From the IMG/VR virus record IMGVR_UViG_3300025785_000099, positions 1 through 23,471 of that record: a DNA stretch of 23,471 nt, one strand, 5' to 3'. The notes beneath the pieces are model-generated. The model made no database searches, had not been told where the DNA came from, and saw only the letters and a program-made list of their open reading frames with translations. Source of the DNA: a virus. The position numbers and the translations under genes are program-made. Shown one piece after another: positions 13,484 to 21,926 of the stretch. Position 1 is the first letter of the stretch. Each line of letters starts with the position of its first letter.

Positions 13484-14686
13484 ATGTCAACAATCAATTC
13501 AAACGCAACAGGTATTATTGAAACAGCAGACAACACCAATACGTTGGCTTTGCAAACAGGCGGGACAACTGCTGTTTATGTTGACTCTAGTCAAAACGTA
13601 GGTATTGGTACAAGTTCGCCAGGGTATAAATTAACTCTCTCTGGAGGCGGGGCATCTTTTCCAAATAACTATGGAATTTTTCTCCCTGATTCATCAAATG
13701 CAAACGATGGAACGCATGGAGGAGGTATAAATTTTGCATCGGACAACAATTTTTATTTAGATGCTAAAAACAGTACTTCTAATTTTATTTTTCGCGGAAC
13801 AAGTTACGCGGAACGTATGCGTATCGACTCCAGCGGTAACGTAGGTATTGGTACAAGTTCGCCGTCTTATAAGTTGGAAGTCCAAGGAAGCGCCAACACT
13901 TATTTGGGACAACGCATTTACAATACCAATTCTGGATCATCTGCTGTTTCTTATCTTCAAATTGGCAATGATAGCAACGGCGCAACCGCACAACTTGGAT
14001 TAAATAGCAGCACAAATACAACAAACTTTGGCGGGGCTAATGGTCTTTATTTGGCAAATGGTCTTTCTGCACCTATTGCTTTTGCTACCGCTGGCTCTGA
14101 ACGTATGCGTATCGACTCCAGCGGTAACTTGCTGGTGGGAATTACAAGCAACGGCCTTACTGCAAGGATAAATGCAGCAGCCAGCACAAACAATGGCACA
14201 TCTTCGGCAATGTCTTGGACTAATAGTTCTAGTTCAAATTTAGGGTCAATTGCATCACATGGCGTTTGGTATACGGGAACATATACTTATTCTCCATATA
14301 ACAACACAACGGGACTTGCTGCCAATATGTTTGTTGGGTCGAACGGGGATTTATACCGTTCTACATCGTCTTTAAAATATAAAAAGGATGTTACAGATTA
14401 CGATAAAGGTTTAAACGTAATTATGTCTTTGCGTCCAGTTTATTACAAAGACAACCGAATTGATGAATATCGTGTTGAAGGAAACCAAACTTATGCTGGT
14501 TTGATTGCCGAAGAAGTGCAAGAAGCTGGATTAACAGAGTTTGTACAGTACGCAGCAGACGGAAGCCCTGATGCAATATCTTACGGCAACATGGTGTCCT
14601 TGTGCATCAAAGCCATCCAAGAACTCAACGCAACCATCACAGACTTGCAGGCTAAACTCAAATCCGCTGGCGTAGCTGGCTTCTAA
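13484..14686 (+). CDS. Second tail fibre with S74 chaperone domain
   Basis: A 400-aa protein with AAAAGGA at 13471-13477. It is built of fibre repeats: VGIGTSSP-YKL occurs near residues 38-50 and 119-131, and ERMRIDSSGN at 110-119 and 206-215, each followed by a variable section. Residues about 295-400 form a second S74 intramolecular chaperone; SSLKYKKDV at 295-303 keeps the Ser295/Lys300 spacing of the self-cleaving dyad, followed by PVYYK, GLIAEEVQEAG and a C-terminal helix (AIQELNATITDLQAKLK). The chaperone is clearly diverged from that of the 920-aa fibre, so this is not a recent copy. Probably a trimeric fibre or side appendage. It sits between the gp4-like and gp10-like genes, where P22 has none. 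Confidence 0.85.
   Translation: MSTINSNATGIIETADNTNTLALQTGGTTAVYVDSSQNVGIGTSSPGYKLTLSGGGASFPNNYGIFLPDSSNANDGTHGGGINFASDNNFYLDAKNSTSNFIFRGTSYAERMRIDSSGNVGIGTSSPSYKLEVQGSANTYLGQRIYNTNSGSSAVSYLQIGNDSNGATAQLGLNSSTNTTNFGGANGLYLANGLSAPIAFATAGSERMRIDSSGNLLVGITSNGLTARINAAASTNNGTSSAMSWTNSSSSNLGSIASHGVWYTGTYTYSPYNNTTGLAANMFVGSNGDLYRSTSSLKYKKDVTDYDKGLNVIMSLRPVYYKDNRIDEYRVEGNQTYAGLIAEEVQEAGLTEFVQYAADGSPDAISYGNMVSLCIKAIQELNATITDLQAKLKSAGVAGF
13595..14128 (+). repeat. Exact DNA direct repeats within the second fibre gene
   Basis: A 26-base run is identical at 13595-13620 and 13838-13863 (codes NVGIGTSSP). A 30-base run is identical at 13811-13840 and 14099-14128 (codes ERMRIDSSGN). The two repeats abut around 13838-13840. 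Identity at synonymous positions contrasts with the diverged repeats of the 920-aa fibre and points to recent duplication or gene conversion. Confidence 0.9.
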
Positions 14687-14695
14687 GGAAAAATC

Positions 14696-15019
14696 ATGTC
14701 AAACACATACACATGGGTAATTGACGCACTTGATTGCGCTCCTAGCGCAGAAGGTCAGACCAACGTGGTCAACACGATTCATTGGCGCGTTAATGGCACA
14801 GACGGTACGCATAACGCTACTGTGTACGGCACACAAGGCGTTGCATATACCGCTGGCTCACCTTTCACGGCTTTCAATAGCCTGACAGAAGCAGAAGTCA
14901 TTGGTTGGTTGCAATCCGCAATGGGTGCAGAAAAAGTTGCTGAATTGGAAGCTAATTTGGATGCTCAGATTGCTGCTTTGATCTCTCCTGCTAAAGTGAC
15001 ACCCGCTTTACCTTGGTAA
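14696..15019 (+). CDS. Fibre-associated small protein (paralogue of the 12182 gene)
   Basis: A 107-aa protein starting nine bases after the second fibre, with AAGGAA upstream. It begins MSNTYTWVIDALDCAPSAEG, then IHWRVNGTDG, FNSLTEAEVIGWLQSAMGAE and a C-terminal PALPW. The pattern (Y/F)-x-W-x-I, W-x-V---DG, L-T-E-x-(E/D)-V-I-x-W and L-P-(P)-W matches the 104-aa protein after the first fibre, so the two are probable paralogues. The recurrent fibre-then-small-protein order suggests a functional partner of the fibre, such as a folding or attachment factor. That role is inference; no catalytic residues are apparent. Confidence 0.7.
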   Translation: MSNTYTWVIDALDCAPSAEGQTNVVNTIHWRVNGTDGTHNATVYGTQGVAYTAGSPFTAFNSLTEAEVIGWLQSAMGAEKVAELEANLDAQIAALISPAKVTPALPW

Positions 15020-15027
15020 TATAAAAC

Positions 15028-17004
15028 ATGGCTGATTTTGGTTTTGTTGGCGCAAGTTACGAAGCTCCTTCCATCTATCAAGATGCACAGGAGTGTATTA
15101 ACTTTCGCCCTGAAGTTGATTCTACAAAGCCTGATGGCGCTCGTGGCGTGGTTGCTTTATACCCAACGCCAGGGCTGACAATTCAAGCCACTTTGCCAAA
15201 TCAACAGGAAGTGCGCGGCTTGCGTACTTTGTCTGGTGGGAATATTCTTGTTGCTGTGTGTGGCTCATACGTTTACGCATTAAATACTGCGTTAACTCCC
15301 GTCATCATCGGTCAACTGAACTCAACATCTGGTCGGGTATCAATTTCTGACAACGGTATTAACGTCTACATTGTGGATGGAACTTACCGTTATACGTGGG
15401 TTATTGGTACGCAAACGGCTGCGATTTTCACAGGGTCAACATCAGGTACTACCTTGACGGTTTCTTCTGTTAAATCGGGAACTATTGCTGTTGGACAACA
15501 ATTCTTTGCTATTGGTGGCGCTCAAGAGACCGTGATTACTGCGCTCGGCACAGGTAGTGGTGGTGTTGGTACATATACGATCAACATTAGCCAAAACCTT
15601 GCTTCTGCTCAGTTCTACACATCTTCAAGCGGCGCTATTGTAACTGGCGCAATTTCTGGTACTACATTGACAGTCAGTGCAGTGTCTAGCGGAACTCTTT
15701 ATGTTGGGCAAACCATTCAAGGTACTGGCGTAGCCGCCAACACTATGATTACCGCCCTTGGAACTGGCACAGGCGGCACAGGTACATACACGGTCAGCAC
15801 TTCGCAAACCGTTGCATCTGAGACTTTGTATGCCCTAAATTGGACAGTTATTCCATCGTCTGACGGTGCGTTTACTGGCGGTAATACTGTCGACATTGTT
15901 GACAATTACTTTGTCTACAACCGACCAAACAGCCAGCAATGGGGTGCTTCTAACCTCTTATCGCCTGTTAGCCCTGCTCTTAGCTACTCAGCCAAAGACG
16001 GTGCGCCTGACAACCTTGTCTCCCTTATTGTTGACCATCGAGAAGTTTATTTGTTGGGTGAGGCTTCTTCTGAGGCGTGGGTGGATGTAGGCGCTGTGCC
16101 TTTCCCATTCCAACGAATTCCAGGCACTTCTACGCAACACGGTATTGCGGCTAAATTCTCTATGTCTCGCGTGGGCAATTCGTTTGCCTATGTCTCGAAA
16201 AACAGTCGCGGTCAAGCCCAAGTCATGCAAATGAACGGCTATCAGCCACAACGTATCTCAACTCATGCAGTTGAGAATACATTGGTCAACCAAAATATTT
16301 CAGACGCTATTTCGTGGACATATCAATTAGAAGGCCATGAAGTTTTTGTGGTGACATTTCCAAGTATCGGCACAAACGGTTTGACTTGGGCTTATGACGT
16401 TACAACAGGTATGTGGCATAAGTGGTTGTACACAAACAACTTAGGCCAATACGAGCGTCACCGTGGTAATTGCGCTGCGTTGTTTCAAGGTATGGTTCTC
16501 TGCGGGGACTATTCCAACGGCAACATCTACGAAATTGACTCCACTAATTACACTGATAACGGTCAAAACGTGCGTAGATTACGCAGAGCGCCTCATTTGG
16601 TGACTGATTTGCAACGTCAATTCTTTGATGAGTTACAAATTCAATTCCAGCCTGGCGTGGGAACAACTGGTCTAAGTGCTGGTTCATTTCCAAACAATGT
16701 GCAAATTATTCCTGCTGGACAAACTTTTACAGTGTTGGCTGGACAATCTTTTTATTTGCAAGCAACGGTTGTTTCTCCGACTACTGACAACCCCCAAGCC
16801 ATGTTGCGCTGGTCAAATGACGGTGGCTCTACATGGTCGCGTGAATATTGGGTTTCTATCGGTCAAGAAGGCAAATACAAAAATCGTGCCATTTGGCGCA
16901 GATTGGGTACAGCCCGAGATCGAGTGTATGAGGTCGTTGTCTCAGACCCTGTAAAAGCGGTCATTGTTTCTGCCAACCTTAAAGCCTCTGAAGGAGAAAG
17001 CTAA
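15028..17004 (+). CDS. P22 gp10-like DNA stabilisation / tail hub protein
   Basis: A 658-aa protein (P22 gp10 is 472 aa). The N-terminal [26 protein letters not shown], given here in two parts ([24 protein letters not shown]), and ALYPTPGLT match the family start; later landmarks are [35 protein letters not shown] and [13 protein letters not shown]. In P22, gp10 hexamers plug onto gp4 below the portal, keep packaged DNA inside and carry the tail. The extra length is largely two beta modules at about 133-197 and 203-269, each with (G/S)[10 protein letters not shown], SGT-x-x-VGQ, TALGTG and GTYT-x-x-SQ. No Shine-Dalgarno sequence is obvious before the ATG. Confidence 0.85.
   Translation: MADFGFVGASYEAPSIYQDAQECINFRPEVDSTKPDGARGVVALYPTPGLTIQATLPNQQEVRGLRTLSGGNILVAVCGSYVYALNTALTPVIIGQLNSTSGRVSISDNGINVYIVDGTYRYTWVIGTQTAAIFTGSTSGTTLTVSSVKSGTIAVGQQFFAIGGAQETVITALGTGSGGVGTYTINISQNLASAQFYTSSSGAIVTGAISGTTLTVSAVSSGTLYVGQTIQGTGVAANTMITALGTGTGGTGTYTVSTSQTVASETLYALNWTVIPSSDGAFTGGNTVDIVDNYFVYNRPNSQQWGASNLLSPVSPALSYSAKDGAPDNLVSLIVDHREVYLLGEASSEAWVDVGAVPFPFQRIPGTSTQHGIAAKFSMSRVGNSFAYVSKNSRGQAQVMQMNGYQPQRISTHAVENTLVNQNISDAISWTYQLEGHEVFVVTFPSIGTNGLTWAYDVTTGMWHKWLYTNNLGQYERHRGNCAALFQGMVLCGDYSNGNIYEIDSTNYTDNGQNVRRLRRAPHLVTDLQRQFFDELQIQFQPGVGTTGLSAGSFPNNVQIIPAGQTFTVLAGQSFYLQATVVSPTTDNPQAMLRWSNDGGSTWSREYWVSIGQEGKYKNRAIWRRLGTARDRVYEVVVSDPVKAVIVSANLKASEGES
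15424..15834 (+). repeat. Two coding copies of a beta-module in the gp10-like gene
   Basis: Copies span roughly 15424-15618 and 15634-15834, in frame. Both encode [18 protein letters not shown](S/T)GG and GTYT..(I/T)SQ. A third, more diverged copy lies at about 12731-12940 in the gp4-like gene. The boundaries are approximate. Confidence 0.75.
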
Positions 17005-17240
17005 TGGCTGGTGGAATTTACGGCTCAACGCAAACAAACCCATACCCGCAGTCGGAGTTTTTGGATAGCTCAACCAAACGCCCGACTCGTGCTTGGCAAC
17101 AGTTCTTTCTTAACCTGCTGAACTTCTCATCGGCAACCACAGCAACGACAGGCTCTGGTAGCCTTCCTGCTGCGCCCGTAGGTTTTATAAACATTACGGT
17201 AAATGGTAAGCCTTTCAAAGTTCCGTACTACAATCAATAA
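17004..17240 (+). CDS. Small tail-region protein, unknown
   Basis: A 78-aa protein with AAGGAG at 16991-16996; its ATG shares one base with the upstream TAA (TAATG). It contains NPYPQSEFLDSSTKRPTRAW (12-31), a short aromatic helix (QQFFLNLLNF), a Thr/Ala/Ser/Gly linker and a conserved-looking end, GFINITVNGKPFKVPYYNQ. Small proteins with NPYPQ, RPT.AW and VNG..(F/Y)K(V/I)PYYN are common beside the gp10-like gene of similar phages as I remember them. It is too short to be a P22 gp26-type needle. Probably a minor tail component; function unknown. Confidence 0.7.
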   Translation: MAGGIYGSTQTNPYPQSEFLDSSTKRPTRAWQQFFLNLLNFSSATTATTGSGSLPAAPVGFINITVNGKPFKVPYYNQ

Positions 17241-17241
17241 C

Positions 17242-17592
17242 ATGACAATTGCACAAGAATTTGCTGAAAAATTGGGCACTTTTGAAGTTGACCCATGTGT
17301 TATGCATCATTTTTCTGATGGGCTATACGCCAAGGAAATGACCATTCCAGCAAATTATCAGGCTTGTCAACACGCTCACAATTACTCGCATTTGTCTATT
17401 TTGGCAAAAGGTCGGGTTCTTGTTGAAACTGATGATTGGAAAAAAGAATTTAAAGCGCCTGCTTGTATTGAAATTAAAGCGGGTGTTTTTCACAAAATCA
17501 CAAGTCTTGAGGATTGTGTTTGGTTTTGTGTTCACGCAACTGATGAAACCGACCCAGAAAAGGTCGATGAAATTTTGATTCAAAGGGGTTAA
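17242..17592 (+). CDS. Cupin-fold protein
   Basis: A 116-aa protein; ATG 17242 follows the previous stop by one base, which I prefer to the ATG at 17203 lying inside that gene. Residues 44-57 (HAHNYSHLSILAKG) fit cupin motif 1, HxH then a third His50 in the usual Glu position, and KAGVFHKI (79-86) fits motif 2 with His84. These four His could bind one metal ion. Cupins range from isomerases and dioxygenases to binding proteins, so no reaction can be named. Its setting between the tail hub and ejection genes suggests it is made late; whether it is structural, modifies sugars on the host surface or is unrelated cargo is open. Ribosome binding site is weak. Confidence 0.65.
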   Translation: MTIAQEFAEKLGTFEVDPCVMHHFSDGLYAKEMTIPANYQACQHAHNYSHLSILAKGRVLVETDDWKKEFKAPACIEIKAGVFHKITSLEDCVWFCVHATDETDPEKVDEILIQRG

Positions 17593-17593
17593 T

Positions 17594-18430
17594 ATGCCTT
17601 TAGGTTCTCTTACTGGCGCGGCAATTATGGGAGGCGGTAGCCTTTTGGGTGGATTGCTTGGTGCAGGCGCTTCTCAAAATGCAGCCAATACCCAAGCTAA
17701 TGCCGCTTTGCAAGCTGCTCAAATTCAGCAAAATATGTTCAACACGCAGAACGCGCAACTTGCGCCGAATCGTGCGGCTGGATATAACGCCCTGAATCAA
17801 CTTGGTGCATTAGGTTCTGGCACATCACAAACCTATGATGCCAACGGTAATCCAACTGGTTCGCAAACTGGTTCAGGTTATTTGACGCACCAATTTAATG
17901 CTCAAGACCTTCAGGCTGGTTTAGCGCCTAACTATGACTTCATGCTTAACCAAGGCCAAATGGCTAACCAACGTGCTGCAAACGTGGGCGGTGGTGCTAT
18001 TGGTGGTAATGCCTTGCAAGGTTTGAATCAATTTACGCAAGATTACGCTGGTAATGCTTATCAAAACGCTTTTAACAACTACCAGACACAGCGCACAGGC
18101 ATTTACAACACTTTGGCTGGTATTGCTGGCTTGGGTCAAAACGCTCAAAATACAACTGCTAACTTGGCCTCCAACACTGCTGGCGCATTAGGCCAAACAG
18201 CTATTGGTGGCGCGGCTGCTCAAGCGGCTGGAACTATTGGGGCAGCAAACGCTTTGTCTGGCGGTTTGCAGGGCGCTGGAAACGCTTACTTTTTAAACAA
18301 TTTGTTGAATAAAAATCAAGGAGGCTATACGCCTTCTTCAATGCCAGTTACACCTGTTTCGCAATTGGATTACAGTTTGCAACCAACGCAACCGTTAAAC
18401 AATTTTGGCGCTAATTTAATTTCGGAGTAA
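17594..18430 (+). CDS. Internal virion / DNA-transfer protein (P22 gp7-like position)
   Basis: A 278-aa protein with AAGGGG upstream. It opens with a Gly-rich hydrophobic segment (LTGAAIMGGGSLLGGLLGAG, residues 6-25), then an Ala/Asn/Gln-rich helical stretch (ASQNAANTQANAALQAAQIQ) and QLAPNRAAGYNALNQLGALG. The remainder is rich in Gly, Ala, Asn and Gln and has a Pro-rich C-terminus. This architecture is typical of podovirus proteins annotated as DNA transfer or ejection proteins, which are packed in the head and injected to form a channel across the cell envelope. It heads a run of three such genes, matching the P22 order gp7-gp20-gp16. Sequence similarity to P22 gp7 itself is not evident to me. 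Confidence 0.7.
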   Translation: MPLGSLTGAAIMGGGSLLGGLLGAGASQNAANTQANAALQAAQIQQNMFNTQNAQLAPNRAAGYNALNQLGALGSGTSQTYDANGNPTGSQTGSGYLTHQFNAQDLQAGLAPNYDFMLNQGQMANQRAANVGGGAIGGNALQGLNQFTQDYAGNAYQNAFNNYQTQRTGIYNTLAGIAGLGQNAQNTTANLASNTAGALGQTAIGGAAAQAAGTIGAANALSGGLQGAGNAYFLNNLLNKNQGGYTPSSMPVTPVSQLDYSLQPTQPLNNFGANLISE

Positions 18431-18432
18431 AC

Positions 18433-19770
18433 ATGGCTGACTTAACCACAACTCCTGTTGCTACGCAGATTCAGCCGCCCAAGAATATGACTCTTGCGGA
18501 CATGGTGAACTTGGCTGGTGGCATCCAAGCATACCAACAATCGCAACAACTTAATCCGTTGCAGCTTCAAAAAGCACAGTTGGAATTGCAACAAGCGCAA
18601 CAAACATCGCCTTTGGCTGTGCGTGAGGCTGCGGCTAGAACATCTACGGCTGAAACTGGGTCTAAAAAAGCAAGTTCAGAATTGAACGCTTACTATCAAG
18701 ATCAAACACGCAAAACTTACGGTGGTTTGTTAACCGACCCTGATTTCAATCCGCAAAATCCCAACCCTGAAGCTATCAAAGAAAAATTAAACGAAGCTAA
18801 GGATTATTTGGTTAACGTCATTGGTGTGCCTGAGCATGAAAGTAAGATGCACGACAAATTGTTGGAGCATATTGATAAACATGGTGCTGCTGGCGCTCAA
18901 CGAGTAATCCAAACAATTGCTAATGGCGTACAACAAGCAGGTACTAATACAGAGCAATTTGGTCAAGTTAACAAAGCGCCCACTTACATTAACCAAGGCC
19001 AGTATGCTGTGCCTGTGTACACATCGCCTTATCAAAGTGGTGGCCCAGGTCAAGCGCCAGCGGTGCAAATGCAATTGCCGCCAACAACTGAAATCGTTAA
19101 TGCTGAAACTGGCGAAAAAGAATTGATTGGAAACACTCCTATCATTAACAGAAAATTAACAACAGCGCTCGGGCCTGCTCAAGCAGCTACTCAAGAAGCC
19201 GCTGGCAATGTTGTTAAGTCTGACATTTTGCAAACAATGTCGGATGCTTCTGCGGCTCAAAACCGCATTGCAACATTCCAAAAAATCAAACAACTTACAC
19301 CTGAATCGTTTACTGGTGTTGGTGGCGAACGCAAAAAATTCTTGTCTGGCTTGGCTCAGTCTGTTGGTATCCCTGTTGCTGAACTTGAAACATCATCCAC
19401 AGACGAATTGGCTAAAAATTCCAAGTTGTTGGCATTGGCTGGCGGCAATACCGATGCTGCTCGTTCAATTGCTGAAATGGCAACACCTAACGCCAAGATG
19501 ACCAAGGAAGCGATGTTGCGCGTTTCAGATCAATTGATTGGCATGGAAAAAATGAAGTTGGCAAAAGCCGCTTACCTTTCTTCTTCAATCAACAACCCTG
19601 CCGAATACAAACGCAAATTGGATACGTTTAACAATTTTTCAGACTTCCGTCTTTTCCAAGAAATGACGCCTGAAGAAGTCGCTAAATTGAAAGCATCTAT
19701 GTCGCCTGCTCAACAACAAGAGATGAGCAACAAAATCAAGCAAGCAAGAGCATTAGGGATTATTCAATAA
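18433..19770 (+). CDS. Putative internal virion (ejection) protein, 445 aa
   Basis: A 445-aa protein starting two bases after the previous stop, with GGAG at 18424-18427. After a short leader it has MTLADMVNLAGGIQAYQQSQ (19-38), followed by a Gln/Leu/Ala-rich amphipathic helix to about residue 66. The middle is mixed and hydrophilic, and the last third is helical with little Cys or Trp. There is no lysozyme or transglycosylase motif that I can see. Position corresponds to P22 gp20. The TLAD segment matches the N-terminus of the ADP-ribosyltransferase-like protein at 1418. An ejection role is inferred from position and composition. Confidence 0.6.
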   Translation: MADLTTTPVATQIQPPKNMTLADMVNLAGGIQAYQQSQQLNPLQLQKAQLELQQAQQTSPLAVREAAARTSTAETGSKKASSELNAYYQDQTRKTYGGLLTDPDFNPQNPNPEAIKEKLNEAKDYLVNVIGVPEHESKMHDKLLEHIDKHGAAGAQRVIQTIANGVQQAGTNTEQFGQVNKAPTYINQGQYAVPVYTSPYQSGGPGQAPAVQMQLPPTTEIVNAETGEKELIGNTPIINRKLTTALGPAQAATQEAAGNVVKSDILQTMSDASAAQNRIATFQKIKQLTPESFTGVGGERKKFLSGLAQSVGIPVAELETSSTDELAKNSKLLALAGGNTDAARSIAEMATPNAKMTKEAMLRVSDQLIGMEKMKLAKAAYLSSSINNPAEYKRKLDTFNNFSDFRLFQEMTPEEVAKLKASMSPAQQQEMSNKIKQARALGIIQ

Positions 19771-21926
19771 TGGGAACTCTAGCCGAATTGTGGGACGCGC
19801 CCACTACTGAAAAAAAGACAACGCAGGATGTTGCTCCTAAGCGCAATGCGTTTTCTACGTATGTGCCTGGTACACAAATCGGCTCAGAAGCCACTTCTAA
19901 CTTAGCTGATTTGTGGGAACAAACACCTGCCACAGAACAGCCAAAAGAAGAACAACAATACGGCATTGTTGCTGATGCCATTAAAAAAGCATTTGAAGCT
20001 CGTCACAAATTTAATCAAACCGTTGCTGGTGTAGGCGAAGCTGGATTGACCGCATTAACTGGCTCTGTTGCTGCTCCATTGGCTGCGGCTACTGGTTTGG
20101 TTTATGGCGCTCGTGGCGGAAATCCAGAAGAACAAGCTCGTAACTTAATGCAGCAAATGACCTATCAGCCAAGAACGGCTAAAGGTCAAGAGTATGTGCA
20201 ATCATTGCAAAATGCGTTTGAAGCATCTAAATTGCCGCCTGTTTTCCCTGAAGCCCAATCATTGGTTGGAGCGCTGCCGAATCGTGCCGCTGTTAAAGCC
20301 GCTATTCCTGAATTTACCATTGAACGTCAGAATGTAAAACCTGTTGTTAATGCAATTGAAAATGTAAAACCTGCCACAGCGGGTAGTGTTGGCTCTGCCA
20401 AAGTTGAGTTCAATCCTTACGCTGGTCAAATTACTGGTGAAGAAAGTGCTCGCGGTCAATTTCCACAGGTAAAACTTTCAAAAACTACGGAAGATGTAAA
20501 GCCACAAGAACAAATAACACGCGCAACTATTGCAAAAGAAATTTTGCAAGAAGGTGGTGTTGATTCAAGTCAAGTAAGACCTGGTGTTGTTACTGGTAAT
20601 GAAAACACATTACGTAATGAACATACAGAAGCAAAATCAGCAAATCCAACGCCAAAAAGCGAATTGTTAAAAAGCCAAATTGCTAATGAGCAAATTGCTT
20701 TGTCCAACTATGCCCAGAAGCGTATTGAGAATACAGGCGCAAGTTCAACACTTGTAACGCCTTATGAACGTGGTGAGCGCATCAACAGTACTTTTACTGG
20801 CGATGAAGGAATTTCTGGTTTTATTAAAGGCGAAAAACAAAAGTTATATGATGAAGTCGCAACCAAAGTTGGCGGCAATCCAATTCAATCGTCTAATGTT
20901 GACGAATTATTTGGCAACAAACAATTTAAGGCTGGCCTTGGTCTGAAAGGCAACGAAGGCGTTGCAAAATCTGCTGAAGAACTTATTAATCTTGCTAAAA
21001 CTGTTGGCTTTCAAGATGAAATGGGTCATGTTCACGCACCAAATACTATTGGTGCATGGATTGCTGTTCAGAAAGCATTGAACAGCGAATGGTCGCCTTC
21101 AAACGCAAAAATTATCCGAACTATTAATCAATCAATTGAGCGTGATATTGGGCAAGCTGGCGGTTTGGAAATGCTTAAAAAAGCAGACAGTTTGCATGAA
21201 GCGGAAAAAGTTTTGTTTGGTTCTAAAGGCATTAAACAAATATTTGGTGACATTGATCCTAATGGAGTTCAAACTGCCACAGCATTTGAGGCAATACCTC
21301 AAAAGTTAAATAGTATGCCTGTTGACCAATGGAAACACATTTACGAAACTGCTGAAAAAATTTCTAAGGGCGCACTTGAAGGGCCTATTGATAAAACTAC
21401 AGGTTTGCCTAAATGGACAATCCCAATTCCTGATGAATTGCGCGTATCTGCACAATCTGCTGTTAATGAAATGCGCGGAAACATTGCTCGTGAAATTTAT
21501 CAAGCTGGCGCTGCTAAAGCTGGTGAATGGAATCAAAACGCAGTCAATAAGATTTTGAACGCTCGCGCTGACAAAATTAAATTAGCTTTTTCACCTGAAG
21601 AACAAAAAGCGTTTCATACACTGAACGTAGGTGGTTATTTAATGCCAGGTGTTCATGGTTATGAAGGCGCTGGTTTGCAAGGTCAGCGTGTTCAAGGAAT
21701 TATTGAGCATAATTTGCCTAAAGCTGGTGCAGCAACTGGAGCAACTATTGGTGGCGCAATTGGTGGGCCAACAGGTGCGGCTGTTGGTGGGTATTTGGGT
21801 GGTAAGGCGGGAACAACAGGTCAACAAATGTTGGCTGCTCGTCATATGACCAAAGAAGCGCAAAAATTAAAAGAACAAATGCAAAATACATCAAAACTTT
21901 CAGACATTGGTAAGGAACAAAAATGA
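19770..21926 (+). CDS. Putative large internal virion (ejection) protein, 718 aa
   Basis: A 718-aa protein whose ATG shares one base with the previous stop (TAATG). A short motif is duplicated near the N-terminus: TLAELWDAP at 3-11 and NLADLWEQT at 44-52. Residues 84-113 (TVAGVGEAGLTALTGSVAAP and on) form a long hydrophobic small-residue segment that could insert in membrane, followed by NPEEQARNLMQQMTYQPRTA. The central region is hydrophilic and helical. Near the C-terminus (652-682) is a glycine-zipper, ATGATIGGAIGGPTGAAVGG, another membrane-interacting type. Position and size suit P22 gp16 (609 aa), which enters the host envelope during ejection. No enzyme motif was found. The coding is notably A+T rich compared with the head genes. 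Confidence 0.6.
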   Translation: MGTLAELWDAPTTEKKTTQDVAPKRNAFSTYVPGTQIGSEATSNLADLWEQTPATEQPKEEQQYGIVADAIKKAFEARHKFNQTVAGVGEAGLTALTGSVAAPLAAATGLVYGARGGNPEEQARNLMQQMTYQPRTAKGQEYVQSLQNAFEASKLPPVFPEAQSLVGALPNRAAVKAAIPEFTIERQNVKPVVNAIENVKPATAGSVGSAKVEFNPYAGQITGEESARGQFPQVKLSKTTEDVKPQEQITRATIAKEILQEGGVDSSQVRPGVVTGNENTLRNEHTEAKSANPTPKSELLKSQIANEQIALSNYAQKRIENTGASSTLVTPYERGERINSTFTGDEGISGFIKGEKQKLYDEVATKVGGNPIQSSNVDELFGNKQFKAGLGLKGNEGVAKSAEELINLAKTVGFQDEMGHVHAPNTIGAWIAVQKALNSEWSPSNAKIIRTINQSIERDIGQAGGLEMLKKADSLHEAEKVLFGSKGIKQIFGDIDPNGVQTATAFEAIPQKLNSMPVDQWKHIYETAEKISKGALEGPIDKTTGLPKWTIPIPDELRVSAQSAVNEMRGNIAREIYQAGAAKAGEWNQNAVNKILNARADKIKLAFSPEEQKAFHTLNVGGYLMPGVHGYEGAGLQGQRVQGIIEHNLPKAGAATGATIGGAIGGPTGAAVGGYLGGKAGTTGQQMLAARHMTKEAQKLKEQMQNTSKLSDIGKEQK

